A stretch of DNA of 64,000 nucleotides from Neolentinus lepideus HHB14362 ss-1 (GCA_001632425.1 KV425620.1:106836-170835); one strand, 5' to 3'; shown: positions 44,224 through 58,463, counted from the first letter of the stretch. Made by a program: numbers and translations. Notes: a model not told the origin generated them from the sequence alone.

Positions 44224-47200
44224 TGCGACGGCTGTAGGGGCGAATCATGTTGAGATGACCGTCGAGACACGGAAAACAGGATAATTGCAGAGACATGGAA
44301 TAGAAATGTATATTCGCAACGAGAATTGCAAAACCAAGAAACGATAATTTCGATGGAGAGCGACTTACGCAGCTGATTTTCTCCAGCTTCCACTCGACTT
44401 CCTTCTGCAAACCACAACACTGTATTTACCAGCTAGAAATGTCCTCCGCCTTGCACAATATGTGAGGATTTACGTGAGTAGATGGCACAGTTATCCGGCG
44501 TTATTGGATTATTGCAGCGGGGTTATCGCAAAATTCAAGGAGGATACGGTGTGAGAACTTCCGTAAGGCGGGCGACAACGTTTTCCTCGAATTTGCAGCG
44601 GAGTTCGAAAAATTCTCTCTCTCCGCCACTGCTTGTCGTAATCCAGGAGTTGGGAGATGGGCTGTTGAGCTAGTAATGTAAGTCGAAGTCACTTCCCTTG
44701 CGGTTTCGTTACTATATGCCTCCTTCCGTGATGACCATCAACCGAAAACAATTAGGAAGTGCCGTCCGAAAGCTATGCTACCTGTCGACATCGGTTCTCT
44801 GACACGATTATGTTTTCCTTTTCGTTGCCTGATCTCTTGCCCCTTTTGTATAGAACTGACCAGTCTAGTTTTTAGGATATCCACAATGATCATCTACGGA
44901 CCTCATTTGGGCGGGATAGTTTTGCCGTCCAGTTTTTGGAACAAATGAACGACTGCTCTACTGTCATCTCTTGGTGTGCCCGTACGTCATCCTACGCGCT
45001 ATGCAATTGGCGCACCTTCTACGATGACCCTGAGAGCTATGAATGACTGTTCTCTTGTATATAACTGAAATACAGTCGTGATTAGGCCCCAGTGAGTACG
45101 GTTGTCTCTTTACCAGCGCTTGCATCTACTCGAGTAGAACTGCATCAGATAAACTCCGAAACACAGGCACGCTGTGGCCTCCGTGTACAGCAGGAGGAAT
45201 ATCTCATAATAGAAAACATTCGTTATTGATGTCAAGACACCGGGTAGTGTGTAAAAGCAAACGATACCTAGTTGGGAGGAAATCCAGCATTTGACTTGTG
45301 AGCTTATCGTGTGAAATATTTGGCCGCAGTGATTGTGCTTTCGTCGTGTTCGTGCGTGAGGCGACGGTAATAGTCGAAGACGGCGATCAATCAATCAGTC
45401 AGCGTGTCTTGCGCGGTTTTTGGACATGCATAACGATTCTGCCTAACATTTTCAGTTGCACACACTCTGTCGAAACCCTTTATTGATAAATGTGATCTAG
45501 TTCTAAGCGATGATGACTCGTGTAGGTTTTGTTGACGCCGAGGGATTACCATCAGCCTGTTCTACCCATATGTGATACGGTCGGTCTGTGGCAGGTGCAC
45601 TGATATCAGGATATACCGTATACGATGGCGGCATGATCACAATCTTCATTACTGCTTAATTATTCAGTGGACTAATATGTGCTAGTCGGACTACACTCCT
45701 GACATCCTATCTGGTTATGTTGCGCTGGTACCCATACTATGCCTAGACCAACCTCCGTATTAATGCTGTGGCAACTTGTCACAAAGTTTGGTTGTATACA
45801 GTCATTCACCTGGCACAATTCCCAACTGTCCTTGCGACTGATACGGATTACCATCTCTGGTACAAACCGATGCATCATAGAGCCTATTTGACAGTTCCTG
45901 GTACACAAGACCTGGGATATCAGCAAACCGGCACCTCGAAAGGAACAGGAACCTCCAATCGCGCGCAAGACGAAGCCTTAGTAATGATCACAGCAGGTTC
46001 GTGGATCAGTTATTGCATAACGGTTAGTCACTTGATCACATAGGGCGCCGGCGACCATGATGGACGTGCAGTCCGGGGATCGCGGTATGTTACCACATGT
46101 ACGAGCAGTTTACATGCTTTGCGGACAGATGGGAGAAATCAACATACCAATAAGCATTTCACTAGTCAGTCACTCTTCATCTCACGACTGACAATTGCAC
46201 AGCATTTCCCCGGTAATAATGATTCAATAAACCGATCAGTGCAATAGCATCTTCTAAAGGTGACAAATTACAAGTTGACCGATGGTGCTACCACTAGTCA
46301 GGTCACCCGTAGAACTCTCGCATTATCTGACCTTTCCGCATGATCAGGTACCTGGTGCGTCCCCTTTTACTAACGGTGTCGTGTTACCTGCATCGAAACT
46401 GGGGAACGCAAACGAAAGTTCTTTGACGCTCAGTCCCGAGAATTTCCAGAAGTATAAGATACGAGACCAACATTTGAAATTACATCTTTCAATGCCCGGC
46501 GCTCGAATGGTATGGACAGAATCCAATCTTCCCCCACCTATCTCCAGACCTCATTCGCCCGGTCGATAAGGTGACCATAGATCTTAACTTGGGCCGCGGA
46601 ATCGATAAATAGTCGTCGGAAGCAATTCCTCGAGTCCAAATATAGACCGGTGAACACTCTGGACGCCAAGTTACCGGGACGCCTGTGTCAGATTAGAGTG
46701 GAATAAAGTGCGAGCCACCGGATTTGGAAGACGCTCCCATGGTGCAGTCCTTTCAAGTGGCCCGAGCGGCGGTTGTGCGCCTTGCATCGCCAACGTTATG
46801 ACAGGAGTCGCGTTGCCAGTTTCCGGAAGCAGAGCAGAAGCAACATAGATCGGCTCCACATCATTGGACGGTCGGGTCAACGATCCTCCCCGTCCAATAA
46901 GTACCGTCGTAAGCTCTAGTCTCATCGGCGCAGGGCCGCGGTGGAGCCCGCCATATGCACCAAGAGCTCTGCAAGATGGCAGAACATGTCGAAAGGAACC
47001 AGGTTAATGGCCGCACACATTGTATTTGGACTAGTCGAACTTACCTCTCCTGGCAATTTGCCCATAACGGGCGGCTGGGCTATTAACAGATTGCTCTTAG
47101 TGTTGTGCCTCACACCTGTCCAAGCTCAGCGTTCCGCTATATATTGCAGATGGAGAATGCCCTGGTAGATGGGCCAAGTCTGTATTCTGGTGATGACCAA

Positions 47201-48429
47201 GAAGGATCGTCATTCGTTCGAGTCTCGTGGATGCTCCGAGAGAGTTGAACGGTACTATCGCGCCCAGGTACGCTGTCCAATAGGATTTCTATGAAGTGAG
47301 CTCATCCAAGAGACGCATCACACACGGTGGATACCGCCCACCATAACGTACGTAGAGACCCGATCTTCCTGCTGATGGTGCCCGTCCGCGGATACTTTTT
47401 GCCCAGACGAATCAGAGGTTGGCACACCTATCCGTCTAAGGGGCCTGGCCCTTCGAGAAGACGGAGCCGAACCACCGATCAAGAGCGATGCGAGTCTGAA
47501 CCTGGTTTCGCACTTCCCTGCGCAGGGCTACTAGACACAGCGCTCAGAGTCCAAGGGAATTCGCGACGCGCTCGCAAATACAGTCTCACCGTGGAAGCTC
47601 CGTATGTCCTTTGAGTAAGGATTAAGGCCGCAACGAGAGACGCATCACCATTGATACGCCGATTCTCGATAGAAGTATCTTTTCCTCGGCGTTGCTGATC
47701 GGGTTGTGTCCTACAATTGGTTAGTAAATGTTACGAGGCGGTGTCGTAAATTGTGACTCACGGTCCTGTTAGCGGCGAGCCGATGGGGGACCTTGACGGC
47801 TAAGGCCTGAGTCAATGACAGGAATTCCGGTCCTCACGGTAGTGATCATCTTCACTGCGCAGTACCTCCTTATCGATTGAACAGGTACATAATGCAGGTG
47901 GACAGTCGACGCAGGAGAAACTGCCGGGATTGTGCCTGCATAGCGTCCATCACGATTGTGTGACAAGGATACAGTGTTCTGCGTAGCTATTGAAAGCGGG
48001 AATAATGGGGACATTCGCTAGTCAGGGGATTTATGCCAAGGGAACCATAGAGCCATACATAGTTTCGATGCCCTCGACGTGGTATTAGAGCTTAAGCTCG
48101 CCCATATAATACGTCGATCTTTCCAAGAAGCAGGATGGCTTCAACGACTGCATCTGTTTCGAGATTCTTCCATTCTTATGCATGCCAGCGCACTCTCCGA
48201 CAGCGAGTGAGGAGCACTGGCGGTGAAGAGTGCGTGAAGAAGCCATATACAGGATCAGCGATATTGGCCGCATGCTGCGACGAAGATCCCATCTTTTCTG
48301 CGTGTTGTGCCCACTGTTTGGAAATCGCCTAACAAAAACAAGTTATGAACATCGGAGCCGGGGATCAGGACGTAGTCTGCCCGAGGATAAATACTATCAC
48401 CCCCAAAGTCTCCAGGCTCCTTGTCAAAA
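44224..48429. other. Gene-poor 4.2-kb stretch
   Basis: No gene model could be supported on either strand. Several frames of 80-100 codons exist (for example 45768-46043 forward, 46671-46925 reverse) but none joins into a recognisable protein. Degraded coding sequence is possible. Confidence 0.3.
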
Positions 48430-48853
48430 TCTGAGCCATGACTAACGCACTGTCAAATACCGCTTCCTCGCTAGAGAACTTGCTTTCGGAAAAGGAGTCA
48501 TTCTGTCGCAAGGGGAGCCAGATATTAGTCTCCTCAACCACCAGAGCGTACGCCTGGGTCACATTGGAAAGCAATAGGCACTTAGCTGGTTGAGAGGGTA
48601 GAAACGAACAGTAAGAGCTGGTGACCTCAAGTAGGACGCAGGAGGACGGACATACGCACGCCTGATGTGCAAAGATAAAATCACCACACGTTGGATCGAG
48701 TCGCGCCGAATATCCTAGGACAATGTCAGACCAATATTATGTTCCGTCCATGTGACGTATAGGCATTTCCTTCGCAGACAAAAAACAAGAAAGCCCCAAA
48801 CAGGCCAAGACGCTCCGGGGCATCCTCATACCGGGAGTGTAGAACGCAGACAT
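48430..48853 (-). CDS. Possible secreted protein, 5' part only
   Basis: ATG at 48853 starts MSAFYTPGMRMPRSVLACLG followed by LSCFLSA, a plausible signal peptide. A short GTCACA...CTAG intron would join it to RYSARLDPTCGDFIFAHQ, and a later frame reads LLLSNVTQAYALVVEETNIW. I recognise no family and could not follow the gene further down; boundaries are approximate. Confidence 0.25.
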
Positions 48854-51463
48854 GGTCTTGAGACGTAGCGGTGCAGTGGTCAGCTTAACTGACACTAGAC
48901 TGACTGATTTAGTTGCGAACGTAATGATGGCCTGTCGAAATGGTTGTCGCTATTGCTGTCTCATTACAACCCGTCTTGTTCCGCCGGCCACTAAAACACA
49001 AGGCTGTGACGTTTATCTATACGTGAATGAAAACGGTCAAAGTAAGGACAGATAAAGCGCACGTTGCCACACAGTAAGAGGCATATCATGATTTATCTGC
49101 CTTTCATCTTGCTCTCTGGGAGGGTCCAACCGGTATATAGCACTTTGAATCGCCCAATTGGCAGCGAGCCGTTCGCTCCAGTCATATGATATCGGCTCGC
49201 AGGAACTGTCGAGGAAGGATCTGGAAGAGGTATTGGATAGCATGAGAAGCTCGACGAGCATCTAGACTTCAGTAGATGAGATACGAATATTGGCACCGCC
49301 AGTTGGGAAACGATGATGGAATAACGCAATACTTGTCTTGGACATGTGAATTGTGTCTGACTCCTAAGCGAGCCGTGCCGCGCTCTCGCCTCTCCGCTTC
49401 ATACCGTTGCGTCGGGAATGGTCGAGGGATGTACCACTTTGTCTCGATAAGACGAACGTGACGTCGTACTTTATGTGCCTTCCATTGCATCACTCGACCT
49501 TTAGTCTTGGGACAATCCGTCTGCACGCCACGGGGAGCCTAAAAGTCACTCCCATGCGGTTGCAGGCTGAACCTAATCCAATACTGGCTGTCGAAGTATC
49601 GAAAATAGTTTCAGCAATGGTAGAGAGATCATGGAGTACCATGTTGAGCGGCAAGGACTCGGATCATGAATATTACCATCCTGAAAAGAGCATAGCCCGT
49701 AGCTCGGCGAGTATACCGAGAAACTGCCGAAGAAGGTTGTGACTCTCGACTGGCTCGACATCTGAACAGCTCAATGACGATGAGGGCCTATGGAAGCAGG
49801 TCAAGCTATCGGAAAGTGCCAGATTACCGAGATCACTCGAACTCACCACTTTTTCTGTTCGCTTGCGCACTTGAAGTTTACCATGATGGTCCCCGGTGGC
49901 GGATTCTCCAAAGAGTGGCTATCGGTATGTAAAATTTCTCAGGACGGATTCATCGTCCCAGATAGAGCATTGAACACGATCTCAGGAGTGAAACCGTCGC
50001 CAATTTCCAGACAAACTTCCCACCAAATCCATGGCTTGTCCGCCGCTGTCTTCTGCAAGTTATGTCTCGGCAAGAAAGGTCTAGACCGAGACCGTATTGC
50101 ACGAGACGTCTAACCGACCCGCAATCCCAGTTAGGTCTACAGGATCCAAAGCCGTGAAAACTTACGTGTATCACGACGCAACGGGGACATCAAGAGTCTG
50201 AGGTCTAACTCATCCTTTGCAGAACATATGCCTGAGTGCCATCAATAGACATCGATTGGAATGCACAATGGACTCTCTCAAGAGAAGAGAAGTTCTGGTT
50301 GAGTGAAGTTCCTGTCCTCGAGTCAATGCGAAACGACCAGATTGTAGAGTCAGCTCGTGATTGTCTGGAATCTCACCTGCCATTGAAGAAGTAGTGTGCT
50401 TGATCATTGTTCGAATTGATCACACTGCGAGCACCCTATCGACTCTTCCGGCTATCATCGTTCCAGCTCATCATTTTGTGTCCATACGCTTGAGGCGACT
50501 GCGATGTCAAATATTTCAACTTTGTTACGCCAGGCGAGTTACGGCTCAACGACTGCGTTGGTACCCAAATACCTCCTGTATTGCGTTGAAGAACCCACCT
50601 TAGCATTGTAACAGAGCTATTCACACTCCCTCGGCGGCGAACAGCTACAGCATCCCGTCGGATGGCCAAAATAGGAAGTCGTGGTTCACTGCATTAACTG
50701 ACATGAATTAGTACATTTTCGCAGCCCGTCAGTCCCATGCGATTGCACTGAAAGTCTTTAGGTTCGCAAGTACTGGCTACGTTCTCGCTAACCAATGCTC
50801 TCACAATGACGAGAATGTTTCCGCGTCTTTGTCATCAGACGGACAAGATCACAGCGTTCTCTCCGATTGTCGTGGAAGAACGACTGACACATTGTGATCG
50901 TCAGCCAAGAGGAAAGATTCCTTATAGTACTGCGCAGGAACTCTTGGATTCGAGTTTGATCTTCCTGACGCGCAAAGTTCCGAGTGCATCCTATGATAGG
51001 ATTTCCGGGCGACCCCACATGCCGTGAATTCGAAGCTGCGCACGCCGCAGGCGATGGCCGATCAGATAAAGATTCGCTCCGTGGGGATGCTTTTGTGCCT
51101 GTAGCGGGCAAATATCAATGCACGATACGGAGACCGGAATGGAGGCATCGCGAATTGTCTCACTGCTATGCCTTTAATGTAACTTAGTAAGTCAGTCGAG
51201 ACACGGGTACCTTCCTGTCGCTAAGGGTGTTTATTGTCACCGTGCTGCCTCGTGGTCTGCTTAGCAAACTGCTGTCAGATGCTAAGTCACCCAGAGAGTG
51301 ATCCAGAGAACGATTCGAGGCATGTTGTATTATGTGATGTGCAGGAACGAAATCAGCTCTCCATGGATGCTTGTTTGTAGATTCGCCGGGAGAGTCACCA
51401 TTATGGCGTGGACGTCGGATCCCAGTCAGTGACAAGATCTAATGAGCGTTTCAGACTCATTGA
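48854..51463. other. Gene-poor 2.6-kb stretch
   Basis: No supported gene. Forward frames at 49407-49742, 49790-50113 and 50806-51027 lack motifs and cannot be joined. Confidence 0.3.
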
Positions 51464-52699
51464 TTAGTCTAGCACAGGGACAGGTACGCTCGCAAACGCA
51501 CATTCATCGAGACCATCTAGAGCAGTCATCTCCGCCTCACTTAAATCGAAATCGAAGATCTGTGAGTTGGATACTATACGGTTCTTGGACGCTGACTTGG
51601 GAATAGCAATGAAGCCCTGCAAGCAGGCCAAGTCAATGTTGACACAAAGCTTGGTTGGCGAACACCACGAGCCTTTTTAAGAGACCATTTAAGTAGGATG
51701 TGGGCGGGCTGCTTGTCATATTTCTCTGCCAACTTCATAATATCGGGATGTTTAAAGCGCAAGCCTCGGACAAGTGGCGCCCATGCCTGGGAAGGGAGCG
51801 GAACATTGGAGATCAGTCTGAATGGGTGGGGAGTTTGTACTACTGGCCTCAAGTGCTATGGAATGGTCCTCGCAGTACTTCACGATATCCGTGCGAGTCA
51901 TAAACGGATGCAGATCAATCTATGATATCAAGACTGGTTAGCGCCAGCGATACCTTCGTACACTGCCCAGAGATGACTTGCCTGATTCACCGTCGGAAGA
52001 GGGACGCTGCCATCGACCATCTCCTTCAAGTGGCGTATGCCGAAGCAACTGACGCCGGCGCTCCTCAATTTGCCTTCACTTTGTGCTTCGCAGATAGCTT
52101 TCCACGCCTCTCTGCGGGCTTGGGGTCCACCGATTGGGGAATGCATGAGGTACAGGTCCATGTAACCAAGCCCACAGGCCTTCAAGGATCGATCAATTGA
52201 ACGCTTAGTGGTGTCATACCCACTGTTCGACTTGAGCTTCGTGGTGTAAAATATAGCAGACCGAGGTGTGCTGGTTTCATTGCAGAAATCAAGGATAGCC
52301 TGGCCACATTGGCGCTCATTGTCATACCACTCCGCAGAGTCCTGACGCTAATGAGTTATATCAATTGGTTATACCTATGCTTCGACTGACAATGTGCCTG
52401 TATCCTGCCTACGAGAACAGGTTATCAGATGACGACTGTCACGGACGAACGCGGTAAAGCTACTTCGAGAGCCCATTTGACAGCGTTATACGCATCTCGT
52501 CCATCCAGTTCATATGTACCTATTGGTCACAGATGTTGTCAGACACCATACTGGCACCGAATAGCCCAAGGAGCGTACCGAATCCCAGTATCGGAATCTC
52601 ATTTCCATCTCGTAGCTGATTGCCCGTTTATAAAGGATGAATTCATCTAACTGGGCGTAAACTTGCCTTCAACTTCGATTGAAGATGTAATGACGGCAT
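51464..52699 (-). CDS. Aldo/keto reductase
   Basis: Eight exons (52699-52667, 52615-52579, 52519-52464, 52408-52391, 52341-51982, 51919-51848, 51786-51673, 51616-51464) splice to 280 residues, the usual size. The family reduces carbonyl compounds with NADPH in a TIM barrel. Landmarks: GNEIPILGFGTYELDG, AGYRHIDSAEWYDNE (catalytic Asp and Tyr), FYTTKLKS (catalytic Lys), YMDLYLMHSP (the LxHxP His), SAGVSCFGIRHL, NQIDLHPF, LLKWSLKKGFIAIPKSASKN. Four introns begin GC rather than GT: 52616-52666, 51920-51981, 51787-51847 and 51617-51672. Exon 4 is 18 nt. The last donor (GCTCGT) is weak; the others are forced by conserved protein sequence. The substrate cannot be predicted. Confidence 0.9.
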
Positions 52700-55600
52700 T
52701 TTGTGTTTAACAGCAGTGCTGTAAACTCGCAGAATGGCTGAAGGAGTCAGTTTGAAATGGGATGTGATAGGAGAGCAGCTGCAAATGGATGCCGCGTCCA
52801 GTGGGGATGCCGCCGCACGTGATGCGTGACGGACGCGTCCTGTCGGCAAGTTTTACCAGACCTGTCCTCCTGAATTTCTACTGCATCGTATCATCGCCTT
52901 CCTTTGTTCACAAACTTTGAAAGAGAACGTGATATCGACGCTGGTCTTCTTCCCGCAGCAAGTTCCGCCGTTATTCATGACTTTCACAGCAACTTTCGAA
53001 GGACTTGAGCCCGCACGCCGATAGCAAACTGTATGCACCTTTCAACGAGCCAAATACCAGTGGAAGACGAGGCCTGACTTCATTTGGGAGCCAAGCTGCC
53101 GTTTTGGGAAGCCGAATATCATACCGCACATTTTCCGACGAAGTACGTGGATGTCTGCGGTTCTCACTCCCTCTGATGACGCGGACGTCTCTGTCATCTC
53201 GTTTACTCACGATGTGTAACAAGCGCAGAGAGGATTTGCCTCGCACTTGTGCACCGTACAGACATGCATCGATTTCCAGGTCAATATATGTGTGCACCTC
53301 GGTACTTCTTTCATTGGAGATCCCCCGGGTATTGTCGTGGTCTCTCGACTCTGGAGATATCATGGATTAAGACCGCTTTTGTCATTGGTAACTGTAACAA
53401 TATCACCGAATGGCACTGTAGAATGGAAAGATATCTCAATCACACCCACGTAAGTTGAACCCTCTCCATCTTCAGACCATCTAATATCCAAAGATGCAAA
53501 CTCGAGTCAACAGTTATGAAGCGGTCAGAAGAATTTGATTCCGGGACAATATTTTGTAATGCCTGGGAGCCCCTGGCAACCGGAAGACGACAAGGGTCCG
53601 AACTGGGAGGGCATAATCACACTCGGTCATCCATTCACGGAGGTTTCACGCAGCCACTAATATGGAATTCAGCATCTAAGTTCATTTAGTATTTCAGTTG
53701 TTTGGCTGCGTCTGAATATCTGTGCAGACGAAGCAACAAGTTGGCACAACTATATATCGAGAAATATGTGAGGACGACACTATTGGAACGCCATGGGCTC
53801 CATGTTGGTCCGCGTCCTCCGGTGGCGAGAGTCGTGAGGCTCACAACGCGTCTCTGACAAAGATTGCCTACCTCGAATCTAATCACAGGGAAATTTTTCA
53901 ATGTGGCTTGAGATTACTGATGGTGCGAAGTAGGAACCGGGAGACCGAAATGGGGCATAAAGGTGGTTCGGGTTCCCGTCCTACCGATGTCACCGAGCAC
54001 AAACGAGAATCAGTCGACAAGAGGTTGCCTACAGGCTATCCACAGGTCTGCTGGTCGCGTAGATATGCCATCAATTTCAATGTGGGTCTTTCAAGGTCCT
54101 CGCCGTCGTGCAGACTGTCAATTCGTTTATCAATAGGTTCCCTCATCAGCAACGGCAGGTCTATCGCGGTGAGGTCCCATTTCTTGGGGCAGGCGAATAA
54201 CTAGACTCACAAGTAACGTCATCCGGATGGCGACTTTGCCGACGGATTAAACAAGAATGCCGATAACCCTAGTCCTTCGAGGAGATTCGCTCATTTGTCG
54301 GATACCGGGTAACAATACTATCTTGATGACCGAGGCACGAGTGAAGGGTCGCATTTGGTTCACTGGGAATACTGGTACTGAATGTGAAGCACAACACCGC
54401 CACCGCCACGAAAATCCGGTAAAGCCCCCACTCTTTCTGTGGCTCCGAGTCGTTCCAAAGTGCAGGGAATTGCATAAGATGGCGAGGCGCTGGTCCTGCA
54501 TGTTCTATGGTGCATTTTCCAACGTAAGAGCCTCGAATCCGCCCATGCCCGTATTCCTTGATGTATACCTTTGCAGATCTGGCATATTCATCCGCTACGG
54601 TATCAATATTATAACCGTAAGTGGATGACAAGCCGAGCCAATGTCCGCCGACACCCAAGACCGTATATCAACGTATATTCAACTAGGAATACTCACGACT
54701 GTCGTGCCCGAACGGTATAGACCTTGCCATCAATGACGCTATGCCTGTGACCCGCCACAATACTCCTAAACGTATGCGATCGGCGTTCTGCATGTCCTTG
54801 CCACCGCCCCTTCGACCCTGAAGGAGACGCTCAAGGATTCTGTATCTCCTTAACAGATCCCATGTAGCTCTAGACCATGGGTCTTGTGGAGGAGAGTCTC
54901 TTGCCTCCCGGCTTCAATCACCGATCCTCGGATCTGGGGACGGTAATATGCGGCTACAGCAGCTTCGTAGCACAAGAATGTAGCGTTTCGCGGCAGCATG
55001 ACAAACCATTACAGTCACCTGGGCTCCCACGTTACGTTCATCACTAGAGTTGCTTCCGAGCTCACAGACGGCCCCGACATTACCTTAAAATCGGGTTGCA
55101 GATCTCGCTATGTTATACGGCCGGTGTTCAAGCCTCGAGGGCAGCCCTCGCCTGTTCTTCGACTATACCACGACCTGCACTATACAAGGACCTGCTCGAG
55201 CTACTTTCAGTCTTCTGCGCCGGCGTGTGGATCAGCGTGCAGCTGGTTTCCAGCATCATTCTCATGCTTGGTGCATCATTCTTCCGGCAGCCTCCCGCTC
55301 TCATCGCAGTATTTTTGCAGGAGATCCATGGATTTTGGTTCGTTTCTTTTGGCAAGTCTGCTGCGTTAAGCCGCCGTCGTGGTGCATGAGGTACCCGCGA
55401 CACATCGTCGAATTCAGCTTCCCAAAGACCGGCGTTCATCGCATCGATAACAATAATCTTTGATGTCTCAGAGACATACATCCACGGGACCGACGCGTGT
55501 GATATCACTACTCTTGATAGCTTTAGCCCATCCGACATTGTCCATCCCATTACAAGCGCATCGTGCTTCTGGAAGAGGTATTTTTGGCGACGGTGAACGT

Positions 55601-56969
55601 AGTGACATGCCACCTCCGCAGAAGAGTGGAGCGGGGCTAAGGTTGCACCTGTACATCAGGGAATACATCTCATCCTCGAGCAGTCCAAGGACATGCACAA
55701 ACACACACACTCGGCAGATAGGTACGCTCTATGTTAGTACCATTGGAGGCACGACCAGGCATTGGCTGATACGTGGCGAGAAGTCGGTCCATCGACGACA
55801 TCGTGGTCCTCGATGAACACGACAGTTCAGTGCCGCAAGGCACGGTAACGTGACAAACCCTCGTTATTAGGTCAAAAAAGTGTCAACTTGCAGTGATCCG
55901 TATTCGCAAGGACCCTACTGACTGCGTCCTAGCACTATCTGCGACATCCCGCTTTCCTTGTGTGGCATTTTGTCCTTCGTCACACGATGACCATGGCTGG
56001 ATTCTCTACATTGCTCCCCGCTTTTCACACAGCAGGTAGAACTTCTGCGAAAGGCTCCGTAATGTCACTCGAACCCAGAGGGAAGGGGGAACACCCAAGG
56101 CAGGATTGGGTTACCAGGTCGCCGACGGTCCTGTACCCCAGGCTGGAGGTTGCCGCATTCCCACTTCCAGAAGCGCTGAAGCGTTCTCATTGCTGTTGTG
56201 GTCTGTTGTATTCGCAGAAGCAGATGTTTGTACAGACGCCGTCAATGAGGAATGCTGCCTGATGCCTCGAAAAATCGGCATCAAATCGCCGCCGACTTCC
56301 AGTCGCTCGAGCAAGAGGAATCGCAGGCCGACCCCGAATGGCAGAAGTTCGCGGTGGCGGCTGCTCCGCACGGTAGTCTAAGGCCTCCGAAGTGTTACAG
56401 TCACGGGCATTTACACGGACGAGATTGGACTTCGAACGCGAGAAGAGGCTAAGTCCCGGAATGTACGCCGACCCAGCGGGCATCGCCGGTCGTGCCGACA
56501 GAGGGTCCGGGAACGAAATCTGTTGGTGCAGCCGTGTTTCGGGTACGTTCCTGAGCTGAACATCATACAATACTGCATCCGGATATGCTCCAGAAGTTTA
56601 GATTGCCTGAGAGGAAGGTTTAGTGCGGTCTTCGCTGAGTCGAAGGGGACAGTCCGCGGGCCTAGGAGAGCGGGGTCGTGAAGATTGACCTCGATAACCT
56701 GAAGCGAATAGATTCTTGGATCAATTTCCCGGTTCCCTGATATAGAACATGTCATATCTTGACTTTGGTCACCGGCGCAGTGCAATTCAATGTCAGCTTT
56801 CGTCCTAGATGCGTTCTGAGCTACCACGGTTGCCATGTGGGGGCTAACGGCAATCGACCTCTCCAAGAATCCTACGTCCCGCTCTGAGATCTCTATAAGT
56901 ATCTGCCTCTGCGATGTCTATTAGCCATTTCGTGTCCTCCGGCGTCTCACTGTGTGCCGTTCATCAGTT
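52700..56969. other. Gene-poor 4.3-kb stretch
   Basis: Long frames occur (52971-53363 reverse, 53722-54204 forward, 55128-55613 reverse, 56411-56866 reverse) but none shows a recognisable domain and neighbouring frames do not join into a gene. Possibly decayed genes. Confidence 0.3.
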
Positions 56970-58463
56970 ATGCTCTCTGTCCAGATTCCAGGGGCCTCCC
57001 ACCGCGATGCGCATCCCTTCAGCGGCTTCGTCGAGACCACCGGCGACGCCTTACGCCTCATCCAAGCAGCACGACAGGGTATTATACCACGCATAACGCG
57101 GAGGCTCAATGACTTCGAACGAAGATCGATGATACGAAGTGGCGCGGTCTTCGTATTCAGTGTGGACGAGAGTGGCATGAAACGTTGGACGGAAGGTCTT
57201 GCCTGGTCGCCGTCTCGAATGTCGGGCAATTTTCTTGTATGTACGTCTCTGTCCGGTGCCAAGGTGACAGAACTGACTTCCGGTAAGATCTACAGGGAAG
57301 TGACGGAGCGAACGACAAACAGGTCAGGAAGCAAGCGGCCATACACATCTAGTACATCTCTGTCAGACAACGGCACTCCGACCCACGAGCGAGAGGCCTA
57401 TAAACCAGGTGGCCTAGTGAAGAAGGTATTAACATTGATCGCTGAGTGGGTCGACCACTCATGCCCGTCGTAGACCATCACCGTCGACATAGACGGTGCC
57501 GATTACCACCTTATATCTTATTATACCGAGGAGGATATCCATTCAGGCCGTCTACAGAGGCCCCTCTGTAGACCAGACATCATGGCCATGGACATGTCTT
57601 TCGAACTGGAGCACATGAAGCTCTCGCGCAATCCGTTGAAATTTGTCACGGGACCCGACGGGCGGCTCAGACCTCTGTATGTGGCACCCTGTCTGGGCGT
57701 CGATTAGCTCACTTATCAGCATTTAGACGGGACACCTACGACTCTAGCGATCGGAAGCGTCGTGGATCCGACAATTTGGCCTCTTCCTCAGACTGGAGCC
57801 GCCGTCCAACGTACGTACCAGCTGCCGGGTAAAGGTTCAACCCCTGACCGACTTCTTTCTTCGATCCGCAGTGGCGTCGGTACCGCCTCCTCGACGCCGT
57901 CAGGCATGCACTTAAGCTACAGCGAGCCGATGCCACAGGCTGCATCACTTCATGGACGGGACCATTCCGATGTTCCTCAGTTGTCGCCCATCAGTACCCA
58001 AGGTTATTGGCCCAGGGGCCATCGGCCAACGTCGGCACAATCATACTATTCTTCGCCTACCGACGTAACCAGCCCAACAGGTCAGCGTTCCGATGTCTCT
58101 GTTTAAACTTCCCTTTACAACAATTTAGGATCTCGGTATGGGCTGGAAAACGCAGACTTCACCTACAACAGTTCAAGGGGCTTGTCAGAAAGTGTTGACC
58201 GCTATTCGGGAGAGCCAAACTCGCCTTCATTCTCGTCACCCGAGAGTCATTCATACTATGAGGGTCGTGGCACGCACTCAGCGTCGCCATCGTCCCCACA
58301 CACGTGGTCATGGAGCAGTGCACACAGCCAGCAATACCAGTACGGATCCCCGGCTCCAGTGGGTCAATCGCAGCTCCCTAGAGATCAGGCCCCGACATCG
58401 CACTTTGGTGCACCAGGATACTCAGTCCCAGATCACTTCCCCGCGTTTCCAAATTACCATTGA
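56970..58463 (+). CDS. WOPR-domain (Gti1/Pac2 family) transcription factor
   Basis: Six exons (56970-57236, 57288-57425, 57474-57676, 57727-57810, 57872-58080, 58129-58463) with GT-AG introns of 48-61 bp give 411 residues. The WOPR domain is split in the family manner: WOPRa (GFVETTGDALRLIQAARQGI, ERRSMIRSGAVFVF, MKRWTEGLAWSPSR, FLIYREV) and, after a variable linker, WOPRb (GLVKKTITVDIDG, YHLISYYTEEDIHSG, RPDIMAMD). The C-terminal 190 residues are Ser, Pro, Tyr and Gln rich and likely activate transcription. Relatives Wor1, Ryp1, Gti1 and Pac2 control morphology, sexual development and nutrient response. The ATG at 56970 gives a short N-terminus; an earlier exon is possible. Confidence 0.93.

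Noticed and set aside
52971..53370. Overlapping 120-130-codon frames on both strands
   Set aside because: A stretch on the reverse strand looks protein-like, but no gene could be joined and the two strands cannot be told apart.
53722..54204. 160-codon forward frame
   Set aside because: No domain recognised, and other frames in the area are equally long; could be chance.
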